NCBI GenBank assembly: GCA_023653785.1
Contig: JAMKCH010072648.1
Coordinates: forward strand, 1 to 64,000
Direction: 5' to 3'
Source: Ophioderma brevispina
Lineage: Eukaryota; Echinodermata; Ophiuroidea; Amphilepidida; Ophiodermatidae
Length of the DNA stretch: 64,000 nucleotides
A program made the position numbers and the translations under genes. The notes beneath the pieces were generated by a model. That model did not search any database. It worked only from the letters and a program-made list of their open reading frames with translations, and was not told the DNA's origin. Shown here piece after piece: positions 1 to 10,515 of the stretch (position 1 is its first letter; each line of letters begins with the position of its first letter).

Positions 1-1920
1 AACCAATGGCGGTGTCTCAACACACCCAAAGCTTTTAAACTTCAAGCACACCACATGTTTGTATGCACAATGATACTATGCACATGAACATGTAGTAATA
101 TCAAAAAGTAACATTTATTTTAATTCAAATTTTCACAATATGTATAGGCCCAAGATACTATTTCCACATTATATACCACCTGAAAACATCATGACACACA
201 GCAACCTTTCTGCCAGTTCTTGAAAAAGGTATGTAAAAAAGTTCGCATCCTAGCACAAGCAACCTTCTGCAGTTGAAGCAAACTGTTAGAAAGGTTCTAA
301 TCCTAACACAAGCAAAACCCTTTGCAGTTGAAAAGTAAAGTATGCTGTCAGGAATTAAAGCAAACTATAAAACATGTCTGTCTTTACCTCAAGCAGCCAA
401 CTTCCTGTTGGAAAGCAAACTATAAGAGGTCCTGCAAAATCTAAAAAAGGTAGCGTCCATAACAGAAACAAGTCGTGCGGTTGGTACAGCAAATAGGTCC
501 AAGGTTTGGTACCAATTTTTCACAAGTTTGATAGTGTTTTACATTCTGCATTTACTACAATCATGAGTAAGGACAGTGGTCAACTGCGTTTCGAGTTCTA
601 TTTGGTTTTGTAACTTGACATATGTGATTATGTATGTAAAAAGTATACATTTCTCGAAAGGAAAATTTGACGATGTGAACCGATGATGGCCCATCAGATT
701 AATGAAAAACTTGCCGTATTTTGAGGAAAAGAAAAAATATTAAAAAAACTGATTTTGCCCCAAATTTTCAGGACAGCATAAAAAACAATTTGAATTATTT
801 TCATGTTTCTTATGTTTCTATTTTAGAGACAAGACAAATTGTCTAGGACGGTTTTTCATTTTAAAAATATTTTTTGTTTTTTTGTTCTTTAATTTATTAC
901 CTCACTTGTAAAAAAAGTGTGATTTGTTACCTTTCTTTTCCAAAATTTGAGTATATATGAGGACTTCTCTAGTTAGAACGAAAAATGAAAAATTGAGGAA
1001 AAACGTCCCTAGATAAGACCGATTGCTTAGGTAGGAAAGAGTTAAAACCTAACTTTTACCTCGGTATTTTGGAGTTATCTTGTCAGAAAATTTGCCAAAT
1101 TTTGCGACGGAAAATTGACATGAGAAAATCGTGTTTTAGTAAAAAAGTGACCTTTCACGCCATTTCAAGCTGGTCCTCTTCTCCAAATAACTTTACCTTT
1201 TAACTTCAAAAGTGAGTATGTTGTGCAAGTGATGAAAATACATCTTTATGCACTATTGATACAACCTATTTGTCTTCAACTCCAAAAAAAACAGAAGAAA
1301 TTGAAATTTCCATCTGGTCTAAATTAGCGCTTTGTTTACATTTTCAAATATTTTTTGTTTTTCCAAGATGCGGTTCGCGCAAAAAAAGTTACATTAAAAC
1401 AGGCGCCGCTTCATTACGCAGCAAAAATTTCACCGCGCGACGCGATGTTGCGCCTGACGGCGTGAAAAGTGCTTAAATTCCCGCCGGGATGACCATGTGG
1501 TTTTTGTTGACTTTAAATGGTCAAAATAGCTGCTTGTAAATCGGCCAAAAAATACAACTCAGGTTTGCCTGCATTGGATAACCTTTGGTGGTAACCAATT
1601 TAACACATGGTTTGATGTTTAAAATGTGGCAAAAATCAGAAATTCGTGTAAAAACAAAAGCACTAGGGTTCACACTGCCCTTAAAAGTTTTTAACAAACA
1701 GCCTTAACTCAACTTCACATTAGGGACATGGAAATTAAATGAAATGCAGACTCCTCGTAATTTACAGAAATTTGTTGTTCATGAAGTAATATTACTCATC
1801 ATGCGTAGTTTCAGATGAGATCCAATTTGAGAGTGATTTCCATTTACAAAATGAGTATTAACCTCCTGCCCCCCACTTTTCCCATTAGTCATTAACTTAT
1901 CTCAGTGGATTAATTACCAT
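1..1920. other. AT-rich sequence without recognised gene
   Basis: No coding region or element was recognised. Between about 226 and 340 a short motif (ACAAGCAA followed by CTGCAGTTGAA or a variant) is loosely repeated, like a decayed minisatellite. From 700 to 1200 the DNA is rich in A and T runs. A CpG-dense patch at 1363-1490 is described separately. The longest open frame (1270-1476, 68 codons) runs through that patch and resembles nothing I know. Confidence 0.5.
1363..1490. other. CpG-dense patch in AT-rich DNA
   Basis: About 16 CpG dinucleotides occur in roughly 125 bases, including runs such as CCGCGCGACGCG, while the flanks are strongly AT-rich. It is too short for a classical CpG island. 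It could be part of an undecayed mobile element or a small unmethylated element. Nothing else identifies it. Confidence 0.4.
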
Positions 1921-1926
1921 CATGTC

Positions 1927-1954
1927 CCGTCTTTCAAACCAAATTGAAAGACGG
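1927..1954. repeat. Perfect 11-bp hairpin
   Basis: CCGTCTTTCAA (1927-1937) is followed by a 6-base loop and its exact reverse complement TTGAAAGACGG (1944-1954). It lies just outside the putative MITE beginning near 1969. No transcription context is visible, so a role as an RNA hairpin is unsupported. Confidence 0.6.
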
Positions 1955-1966
1955 TCTGTCTCTAGC

Positions 1967-2366
1967 CGTGTTCACACGGTCACAAAACTCAATGTTGGAA
2001 ACTCTCCTGAGTGAAATTTAATCCCTTATTGTACTTCACTTCCATTGTGCCCACAATAACGATGGTGCCAAAACTCTGAAATTCATTCCCCTGACCATTT
2101 TCATCCGCTTCTCATATCGGAGTGTAGACCAGAAGTCATCATACCGGAAGCCATGGACTTCCCGCTTGTATTCAAACACAGGAATTTTTCCTGCGAGGTC
2201 ACCTCTGCTCACATCCCCTTAAGCGGTCCACAATGCATGACACTCGAAACACTCAGGAGTGTTATCGGAGTTTATAGCTTCCCCCCAAGTTTTTTAGGGA
2301 GATAAAACTCCCACTAGACTCTCGACACAACTCTCGAGTGTAAACCCCAATGCGTACACAGCCAAT
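1967..2366. mobile_element. Possible MITE with GGCTGTGT-type ends
   Basis: The left end reads AGCCGTGTTCACACGG. The right end, reverse complemented, reads GGCTGTGTACGC. The interior has several short palindromes such as ACACTCAGGAGTGT near 2253 and CTCTCGAGTG near 2332. No transposase is present and no convincing target duplication was found. The call rests on end similarity alone and the borders are approximate. Confidence 0.35.
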
Positions 2367-2689
2367 CGACAACTTTCATAGTTTTTTGAAAACTCCGACT
2401 GTTTCAGCCCTCCTATGGACACGACTTCTGGCTAGCTAGCGCTACGTAGCATACGGTGGTTATTACCCGTGCAGTAATGACAATGCCTGGGGCAATACAA
2501 GCTGGTCACAATGAGTATTTGATTGAAAGTTATCTTAGAAATTTGCTTGGTTTTAACGTGGAGTAGAACCCACTTGTGATATATAATTTTCATTTCTGAA
2601 GCAGAAAGGGAGGTAAATTTTGGTGCACTTGATGTTATGCACCAGAAATCTTCAAAGTTTCCTGATGGATTGCAAGTCCTCACCTGCTA

Positions 2690-3020
2690 CATGTAGGTCA
2701 TCAAATAGTACGGGCATTCTATAGTGTGTTCATTTGTAAATAAGCAAGTCTTATACTACAGCAACTTTTTAACACTTAAGTGCATAAGGGGGGGGTGTCT
2801 ATGTGGACCCAGGATTTCATTTTTTTGCACACCATGTTTTAACACTAAATTATTTTTGCCTAAGAATTTATATAATTGCCTAAATATCAGTTGTGCATAT
2901 TTTGGTGGAGAAAAAAAATCAAATCGGCCATAGTGTTTTTATACTAATTAGCATAAAAAATCATTTTGGTGGCGCTATTCAAAATTGTTATGCCCCATAC
3001 TGGAGTAACTTTTTGTGTCG
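2690..3020. other. Unassigned AT-rich sequence
   Basis: Contains a G9 run near 2789-2797 and AT-rich sequence. Two overlapping 69-codon frames have no recognisable domain. I see no gene here. Confidence 0.4.
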
Positions 3021-3029
3021 TCTGCAAGA

Positions 3030-3300
3030 ATTGCAGAAGGCACATAGGGATTACTCTGGTCGTATGTCTGTGTGTCTGTGTATCTGTGTGTGTCTGTGGT
3101 AAAAATGTTAACCCATAATAAATTGCATGCCGTATGAGTTCCGTAAGGGCTACGATGATGTAACTTGGTGGAAAGGAGGGGGCCGGGTTGGGGTGACATG
3201 TGGTGACCATCATGTGACCATTGTCCCCATTCACAAGTCGCGACGGCAGACGACACACTCGCGGTCCGGGGTCCGCGATGTATTTTGTGAAATTTTTATT
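3030..3300 (+). repeat. Dispersed repeat family F, copy 1 (GTTCCGTAAGG)
   Basis: Starts near GCAGAAGGCACATAGGGAT, continues through a (TGTGTC)n stretch, then AATGTTAACCC, GAGTTCCGTAAGGGCTA and AACTTGGTGG, and ends near CGCGGTCCGGGGTCCGCGATG. The same ordered landmarks recur at 19930-20300 and 59880-60190, and partly at 53975-54065 and 58065-58515. No coding capacity is apparent. It is a non-autonomous dispersed repeat of unknown class. Confidence 0.6.
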
Positions 3301-3309
3301 TCAGCAGTG

Positions 3310-3837
3310 TAATTTTATACGGCCCTCCTTTTAAATGAGCAAATTTTATGGAGAAAATTCTTCGGGACAGTGATTTGTCGGTTTGGGCGGGAGGAATTGC
3401 TAACATGTCATAAAAATTCCATTTTTGGAACACCATTTTTGGAATCTTATACCGATTTTCATTTTTTTTTCCCTGTTACACAGTTGTGATGATGTACCCC
3501 ATCAGTGGGACCTGATTTTTGGGTGAAAAATGCAATTACAATGTTGGTTTTAAGCAAGGTGTTATACAGATGCATGAAATAAACATGTGTTCTGCCTCTC
3601 CTCTCACTCCCTTCCACTTCCCCAAGCCATAACCAGATTGGTTTGTTTAGGGGAGGGGCGTTTTTTTTTTCAAAAGAGACTTTCCCCAAAATTGCAAGGG
3701 GGCATTATTGGCAAAATGGACTGTTTGTAACCGAATGTTAACCTATCTTCAACAAAATCAAATTTAAAATTTTGGCTTGCTCCGCTTCCAAATCTACTTT
3801 TTGGCCTTTTTTAGCTCTTTTTTAGGAGTTTGGTGGG
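3310..3837. other. Unassigned sequence with T runs
   Basis: No gene or repeat family was recognised. It holds homopolymer T runs near 3463-3471 and 3661-3670. The 76-codon minus-strand frame (3459-3689) has no domain I recognise. Confidence 0.4.
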
Positions 3838-4015
3838 CTTTTTGGACGGGACTGCCCCACCCCCACCCCATCGCCGGGTTATGGCCCTGCTCTTCCCCTC
3901 CCTTCTACCTCTTTCCCCGTTATTTTTTCCTCTCCCCCTCTCTCTCTACCCCTCTCGCCCCTCGTCTTTCCCTCCCTCCTTCCCTACTCTCACCTCTCTT
4001 CTTCCTCCCCCCATA
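3838..4015 (+). repeat. Polypyrimidine tract
   Basis: From about 3890 to 4015 the plus strand is almost entirely C and T, with TCTC, CCCT and CTTCC runs. The open frames across it encode Pro/Leu/Ser-rich low-complexity peptides and are not credible genes. Such homopurine-homopyrimidine tracts can form triplex DNA in principle, but nothing here shows that this one does. Confidence 0.6.
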
Positions 4016-4059
4016 TCTATTTTTGTTTTCTGAACACTTGATCAAGTTTGCCTTATTTT

Positions 4060-4740
4060 AGCCTTTGAGTCTCTTACGCTTGTAAAATTCATTGGCAAGG
4101 TAAATGAAAGTGTGGCACATACTATCTCCCCAGTTCAAAAACATAACTTACTGAACTACATACAGTACTGCATGAACATTTTGACCGACTACATCTTGTT
4201 CATAATGTCCTTGGAACACTTGTTTTACTATTGGCAAGCATGCAAGGGAATATAGGCTGAAAGTGCAATTGCCACATAACATTACTTTCCCCCTCCCCTC
4301 CCAAGTTCTTGTTTGTTTATTTATTCTTTAACTTACCCTGGGGTTCCATATTCAGAGGAAAACTTAAGTAGACTGGTATGTGGACAGCAAATCTGAGTTA
4401 GTTTACTCCACGCTCATCAAATTCATCTCGTTTGGCATCCATCCACCCGTAACCAACCATAAGGCATCCTGTGCCTGGCATTTCTCTGGTACTCTGTTTT
4501 TGTGATTCATACTAACAAAATTAATGCTCACATGTTGAAAATCTGGTCATTTGGTGAATTTTAGCTTGTACTTGGGATGATATTTAGAGAATATCTTGGG
4601 AACCGTATTCTCTTTAAGGGGAAGTGTGAAACCAAGCGATCTATTGTTTTAAGTGGAAGAACGAAGCCGAAGGCCGAGTTCTTCCACCAAAAAAATTTGG
4701 GGTACGCGGCAGATGTTTAAGAAGGTTGTCATTTCCTCTG
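4060..4740. other. Unassigned sequence
   Basis: Moderately AT-rich, with no recognisable domain, repeat boundary or RNA gene. Confidence 0.4.
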
Positions 4741-4749
4741 TTGTGAGGT

Positions 4750-5060
4750 TCAAGTGTGGAAAGAAATTTACCCAAGTTTGTCATATATGAATTTTTTGTC
4801 CCCCTGGCTTGAAAAGCAGAGGGTGGGATATTGCGAGGGTGCGCAAGTCTGTATGTATGTTGTATTTATGTGTGTGGTTTCCAGTTTGGTTAGGTTTTTG
4901 TTAGGTTTTGTTTTTTTAATGTCTTCTTCGAAGTTAAAAGTTCCGATTTAAGACTTGGGGTTAAGGTGCAATAGGGGTTCTCTCATAGTGATGGGGTGTC
5001 AAAGGTCATGGACCAAGGTCAAAAGGCATCTGAGGTCATGTTCCAGACTGCCATCTTGCC
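4750..5060. repeat. GGTCA-rich repeat fragment
   Basis: Contains GTCAAAGGTCATGG, CCAAGGTCAAAAGG and GAGGTCATG within about 50 bases (4997-5041), and an upstream GTCTGTATGTATG stretch. The layout matches 58200-58450, where the same GGTCA half-sites occur at similar spacing. It is probably a diverged relative of the family F group. Confidence 0.45.
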
Positions 5061-5219
5061 ATGGGGATGTCGCAAGTTTACTTGCAGTATTTTTTGTTAT
5101 TGCAAGAGGGGTCTTGTAAAGAATCAGGCCAAAAATGTAAACTCTGAATTGGTTCTAGCAACATTTTTAAGACCTCCTGATTGTGATAATTAAAATTATG
5201 TGTATATATAAAAATTAAG

Positions 5220-5715
5220 GATCATCCAATCTTGGGCCCAGTGCTTTAATTGAACTTACATACCAGGAAGACAATTGTATACAATTTATTTTAAATTCTC
5301 GGGTACTCCGTTTGAATGTGCCCACAGCGATAGCAAAAGATTGATCACCGCCCTCCTCATTGAGCAAAGGAACATACCACGTTTTGACCATTGTCTAAAC
5401 ATATGGAAATGAATGTTGAAAAGGATAAACCATCGGGCACAATCTTGAAATGGAACTTCGATTGACGTCTTACGATGTTGTTGTGGTAGTGGCTATTGTC
5501 CGCAAGTAGCATGAAACACACCCAATTATCACCCAATCAGTCATGTGTTATTCGCCAGTGGTCACAGTCCGTGGTAATAAAGCAGAAGTTTTTATAATCA
5601 GATGACGTCAAGGGATAGTGTACAATCACAACATGCTGGTGTTTCGACCGTTCCCATAAAGCATTGTAACTTACCTGTACTATACATATTATCAGTTATC
5701 TGGGGATAGTGGTGG
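5220..5715. other. Unassigned sequence
   Basis: No gene, tandem repeat or inverted repeat was recognised in this stretch. Confidence 0.35.
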
Positions 5716-5726
5716 CACCAGACCCA

Positions 5727-5948
5727 GGGCGTAACAAGGGTCACTTGTCCGAGGGGGCAATTTCCCAGTTTTGAGCGATTTTTCCTGGGTGGAGGTAGGT
5801 TTAAGGTAGATTTTCCTGGTGGAAGTGAAAATTGTCTAGTGAGCAGGCAAAACGGGCTGATTTTCGCATGATCCCAAGCTTTTTTCTTCCCGGTAAAGCT
5901 CTTCGGGGTGGCAACCTGCCCCCTGCCACCCCTGTCTGTGTGCCACTG
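5727..5948. mobile_element. Probable hAT-type MITE, decayed
   Basis: The left end reads CAGGGCGTAACAAGGG. The right end, reverse complemented, reads CAGTGGCACACAGACAGGGG. This resembles the CAGTGGCGTAGCC ends of the better-preserved elements at 15572, 18456 and 30997. The interior has the same GGGGGCAA / GCCCCC composition. An 8-bp duplication is not convincing, so this is a decayed or truncated relative. A related interior occurs at about 33650-33870. Confidence 0.4.
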
Positions 5949-5949
5949 C

Positions 5950-6196
5950 AACCAACTTCTTTTTCTAGAGGGTCAAAGTGTATTTTTTTTGGGGAAGTGA
6001 ACATTTTTGGGCAAGTGAGAATTGGTTTTTTGGGGGAAGTTACATGTTTTTTTTGTGGGGAAAGTGAATTTTTTTGGGGGGACTACCAAAATTTGGTGAT
6101 TTTTGACCCCAAATCGCTGATTTTTTGCCCAAAATCCATTTTTCTTTTTCTTCTGGCTGGGGGGGGGGGGGGGTTCTTGCACCCACCCCCCCCCCC

Positions 6197-6229
<33 letters not shown>

Positions 6230-6390
6230 CCGGCAACCGCGACCACTGTTTTGGATAAAAATTGCTTCCATAACCACAGATCTCTTTCAAGTAGATCAAT
6301 GGTATAAAATTCTTAGACATGGGATTTTCTGTAGCATACCATGTTTCTCCCCCAAATTTCACTATTGCAAAGGGGGGGGGGTGATATAAT
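5950..6390. repeat. Homopolymer and GGGAAGTGA-repeat tract with (AC)n
   Basis: Several diverged units of GGGAAGTGA plus T/G runs lie at 5990-6080. They are followed by a G15 run (about 6160-6173), a C14 run (6185-6198) and an (AC)n microsatellite to about 6229. A 185-codon frame (5832-6389) and its minus-strand partners merely translate these runs and are not genes. The composition matches the interior of the hAT-type MITEs. Confidence 0.65.
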
Positions 6391-6614
6391 ATATACACAA
6401 CCTAATACAAGTAGCAAAAAAAGTTTGAACCTGCTTGCTTGACTATTGGCCCTATGATAATTTAGATTTTCTGTTGTGCATGAACTGAAAAATAATACTA
6501 AATCAAGTTGCTATTATACATAAAGACAGTGTTTTTTCGCCATATTTAATTCTGGTGTGATTTCATACATTGAAACATTCTAATAAGCAAAAAACCTGGT
6601 TTGAACAAAAATTA
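6390..6614. other. Unassigned AT-rich sequence
   Basis: This lies just beyond the distal tail of the LINE at 7478-9345. Nothing else was recognised. Confidence 0.35.
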
Positions 6615-6629
6615 TCATATACATACATA

Positions 6630-7475
6630 CAGGGTGTCCACAAAAAAATGGTGCAAGACATAATCACCCTCGTTGGAGGTGAAAACAATAAAATAGTGAT
6701 GTGATATTTACATCATTTCGTAACTGGAGTCTTGGCTTTTGAATACTGTTTACAGCATCCGATTTGGTTATTGCAATCTTGAGATATTATAATTATTCCA
6801 AGAGAGGGTGAAATCCAATTGTGCCACTTTTCACAGAACGGGATAACTTAACACAGTCAAATCATGCATAGCTGTGCATGTTGATAAGACACGTTGATTC
6901 GAAAGAATTCATCCATCAAACAGAGTTAAAATGCTTGATCTTTTTTCTTGTTGCAAGGTTTCCTTTTCTGTATAAATATTCTAAAAATTAACTTCATGAA
7001 TAAGTAAAAAACATAGAAATAGAGCACACTCATCTGAAAACAGACATCAAATTGCACATCTGCCTAAATACTACACGTTTTTAAGAGTTTGGAAATGAAC
7101 TTCTGTTCTGGAAGTAAATTGAAATTACAAAATACCATGTTCTGTAATCAAAATGAAATTCCACATGACTGTTAAATGATAGATGGAACTCTTTCGATGT
7201 ACATTTCCAGGTTCTGATGTAAAATCCTAAATCAATAAGACCTACCAACTTAACATGATATCCATTCTTGTGAAAGTGCACAAATTGGCCACCGCACCCT
7301 CTCTTGGACTATTAGCCATATCTCTCTCAAGCAACAACCAATCGGATGCTCTTAAACGGTGTTCAAAAGCCAAGAATCCATTTATGAAACATGATGTAAA
7401 TCTCCACGTACACTATTTTGTTTTCACTCCAACAAGGGTTTGATTTTGTCTGCACCATTTTTTTGTGGACACCTG
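6630..7475. mobile_element. 846-bp long-TIR element, TA duplication (mariner-like ends)
   Basis: The left end is CAGGGTGTCCACAAAAAAAT and the right end reverse complements to CAGGTGTCCACAAAAAAAT. The inverted arms stay alignable for about 210 bases (6630-6845 against 7255-7475), sharing stretches such as TCTTGGCTTTTGAA and CCAAGAGAGGGTG. TA flanks both sides (6628-6629 and 7476-7477). The 400-base centre has no transposase. The CAGGGTGTCC start and TA duplication fit Tc1/mariner-type non-autonomous elements. It sits inside the TACA microsatellite that forms the tail of the neighbouring LINE. Confidence 0.8.
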
Positions 7476-7477
7476 TA

Positions 7478-9345
7478 CATACATACAAGAGGAATTTATA
7501 AGGCGCCTATCCAACAGATCTAGGTGCCATTACAAAAGAGCAAAACCAAACAAGTGAATGAGAATGAACCAGAAAGAAAACTAATAATTAGGATACAGGA
7601 AGGACTTAAACAATTTTTGAAAACGTTGATGGTAGGTGCTTCCCTGATGGATATAGGAAGTGTGTTCCAGGTACGTGGACCAGCAACTGGAAAGCCATCA
7701 ACCAATGGTTCTGAGTGGTTCTTGGAATGAAGTTAGTACTGTCCATGGAAGATCTCAGATACGAGAGCAGATTGAGTAAGATGAGTCGAGATGAAATATG
7801 CATTGCATAGATAAACCATGCTTCTCTTGCTGAACAATGATACATGAGCACAAGAATTTGAAATTACTCCTTTCCTTTACTGGGATCCAGTGGTAACTGT
7901 CGAGAAAGGAGATATACTATGATTCACGACGTTTTAGTTCAAAGACGATGCGAACAGCTTTGTTTTGTATACGTTGCAGTTTGATAAGATGAGTTTCTTT
8001 AGGAGCCAGTTATTAATGAATTGCCATAATCCATGCGAGAAGTCCAAGAGATCGAATAATAATGATATGATGGCATGTATCAGAGTCCAATAACGGCGAA
8101 TGCGAGCAATGTTATAGAGTTTTTGATAATTGAGTTTTCGACAGATTCAGTAATTTGTTTATCCATTGACAATGGTTTGATCAATGTCTACCAAGGTTGC
8201 CGAACTGAAGTAACAGACTTTACAACTGTGGCGTCAATTTGCAATTGTAGGCAAAGAGAAAGTGAGAGATGATGTGATGAGCCCATGATTAAGAATTCTG
8301 CCTTGTCCATGTTAAAGTTTTGAGTTTATTGAGTGTCATCCATTAGTTAATGTCGTTAATACAATCCTGTTAATCGTTTGGATAGCATCAACAGGTCATT
8401 TGGGATCCTGGGATCATATGAAGTGCATAATTGAGTGTCATCGGCATATAGGTGATAAGTAAGATTATACTTGGAGATGATGTTACCAAGTGGATTATTA
8501 TATTTAGTGAAGACAAGTGGTCCCATTATAGAGCCTTGTGGGACACCACAGTCAAGAAGAACGTCCTGAGAATAAGACCCCTCAATTCTGACACGACTGT
8601 GCCTAGATGACATATAGCTGCTGCACCAGTCAAGCGGAGGACCTGTTATACCAAATGAGTCCCGAAGACGGCGAATAAGCGTGACATGGTCTATCGTGTC
8701 GAACGCTGCTGTTAAGTCCAGCATAACAAGAAGAACAACACGATTTCTATCCAACTGATGTAAAATGTCCCCCTTAACTTTCAAAAGGGCAGTTTCAGTG
8801 CTGTGCTTACTACGGTATGCAGACTGGAGTGGGTCGTCCAGATTGTGCATAATGAAATAATCTTTCAACCTGCTAGAAACAAGGTTTTCAAGAACCTTGG
8901 CGAGGAAATGAATATTTGAGACTGGTCTGTAGTTTTTTAAGTTATTGGAGTCCAGTGAAGGCTTCTTTAACACAGGCGTAACTATGGCTTCCTTGAGGGC
9001 AGCAGGGAAGACACCAGATTGCAGGGAGGCATTGACAATTCGGGTGATGAATGGTGAAACAACCTCAATACTCTCCCTGAGCAGCCATGTAGGCAAGGGG
9101 TCTAAAGAACAAGTTTTGTTGGGAAGTTTGCGCATAACAGTTTCAACTTCCTCAAGAGGGGCAATTTTAAAGGAAGAGAACTGATGTGTTGTCTGACCTT
9201 CATCAGAATTATAAAACATTTTCAGAGAGGAAACATCAACTTCATCTAAGGCTTTCCGGATCTTGTTAGTCTTGGTTTTAAAGAAATCAGCAAAAATTGA
9301 GGGAGCACTTTCTGAAAAAAAATGTCTCATGTCTCTTTAAGAACT
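7478..9345 (-). mobile_element. 5'-truncated CR1/L2-like LINE
   Basis: Read on the minus strand, it starts inside the reverse transcriptase ORF near 9345, continues through the C-terminal region and 3' UTR, and ends with GGCGCCTTATAAATTCC and a (TGTA)n tail. About 850 bases of tail-proximal sequence are frame-broken. Near 7690-7630 the motif GP-TWNTLP-SIREAP is readable, a usual C-terminal signature of CR1/L2-like ORF2 proteins. The endonuclease domain is missing, consistent with incomplete reverse transcription at insertion. The 3' tail is interrupted by the TIR element at 6630-7475. Confidence 0.85.
8356..9330 (-). pseudogene. CR1/L2-clade reverse transcriptase fragment
   Basis: 324 codons remain open. 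Residues 133-140 read NYRPVSNI, and 170-180 SAYRSKHSTET. Motif A is LDLTAAFDTIDH around residues 204-215, motif B is GVPQGS at 262-267, and motif C is YADD at 295-298. The catalytic aspartates of motifs A and C are all present. Residues 1-60 (FFKTKTNKIRKALD) match the linker that usually sits between endonuclease and RT in this clade. The frame closes just after YADD, so thumb and C-terminal parts are lost from it and lie in broken frames downstream. The family acts by target-primed reverse transcription in the nucleus. This copy cannot be autonomous. Confidence 0.9.
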
Positions 9346-10015
9346 AATATTTTTCTAAGCTAAATCGAGCAAAAAGTATGTGATCGTGTGAATGCAGAAG
9401 GGTGGTAAGTACAAATCGCTTTTTTTTGGCCATTTGTCAGAAATTCCCATCAAACATACTCAAGTCTGGGGCCAAGTCTTTGATCAGTGGCTCTTGAAAT
9501 AGTACTTCAGATGACACAGTCACCCTTCAGACACATTCACCTAAAGAACCATTTCAAGAGCCACTGATTCAAGGAAAGATAAATTAAATCATCCTAATAC
9601 ATGGCAGCACACAGATGTACATGTTGTAATCACATGGCAACTATTGCAATTTTACCCTTTTTGCATTTACATGACACTGTTTTTGTATGTTGAGAATATG
9701 CTCAGTCTAGGGTCACATGACCCATCAATGTGCATTATGGGATTCGTATCAAACATACTCTAAAATATAATGTGCCTTTACAGTCATAAATCAAAAGAAA
9801 GCAATCAAGTCTTGTAACAATATGTAATATTGTTAAGATATGCCTATTACTGTTTGTGTAATATTTCTTCAAGTGATACAAGAATTTCTTTAATTCAAAA
9901 GTTAATGTTAATGTCAGGTGGAATAGCTCTGTATTGGAGGATTGTGCAACAACTCATGCAGAAACAGTGGGGGCGTGTTGGGTAGAGTCCAGAAATTTTT
10001 GAGCAAACAATCTGT
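9345..10015. other. Unassigned sequence with one inverted repeat
   Basis: Holds the perfect inverted repeat at 9483-9568, described separately. CATCAAACATACTC (9450) and ATCAAACATACTCT (9749) repeat loosely. No coding region was seen. Confidence 0.4.
9483..9568. repeat. Perfect 18-bp inverted repeat
   Basis: ATCAGTGGCTCTTGAAAT (9483-9500) and its exact reverse complement (9551-9568) enclose 50 bases. The pairing extends imperfectly outward (TTTG against CAAG). It could be a short palindromic MITE or a hairpin-forming transcript. No second copy was noticed in this window. Confidence 0.7.
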
Positions 10016-10019
10016 TTAA

Positions 10020-10511
10020 AAAGGCGGCTTTGCACATTTTCAGAAAATTTGAATTTCTTAATTTACTCACAAATGATTCTTGTTGGCATTAGAATAGAGA
10101 TTATTTTACACATAAAAATAACACCCAAACGCAGATATGGACATTAATAGGAGGCTAAAGGCATCCAGGTAATTTGTAGGCTAACTTTAAATTTAATCAA
10201 CAAATATGTCTATTACCTGAATATCATAGACTCATACTCATTGATATTAACACCACAAGGTCAGACGGGTCAAACAAGGTGCATGCCTTAAACTCTAGCA
10301 TTGTTTTGTGTTACACGCCATTTCCGCGTCATCTGCTGAATTAATGTCGCATGCAACATTAATTATAAAACCATTCTGTTTCCTCCCCATAGCACGCTGT
10401 TTAATAATATCAGGTCAGGGCTAATCTATATAAAAGCCTTTACAACCATGCAAAATAATCATTTGAAAACTCTAGATGGCACACTATTTTTCAACATGTG
10501 CCAGTGTCTCT
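10020..10511 (+). mobile_element. TTAA-flanked MITE family A, copy 1
   Basis: TTAA occurs at 10016-10019 and 10512-10515. The right end reverse complements to AGAGACACTGGCACATGTT and the left reads AAAGGCGGCTTTGCACATTT. Internal landmarks shared with the copies at 19584, 43704 and 56809 include ACACATAAAAATAACACCC, CATCCAGGTAATTTGTAGGC and TGTGTCTATTAC or variants. There is no coding capacity. TTAA duplications point to a piggyBac- or Kolobok-type transposase acting in trans. Confidence 0.8.
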
Positions 10512-10515
10512 TTAA

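Noticed and set aside
3777..4061. 94-codon frame with hydrophobic and proline-rich peptide
   Set aside because: Product of a polypyrimidine tract.
5832..6389. 185-codon open frame on the plus strand
   Set aside because: It crosses a decayed hAT-type MITE, G and C homopolymers and an (AC)n microsatellite; the peptide has poly-Gly, poly-Pro and His-Thr runs. Overlapping frames on the minus strand are similarly long.
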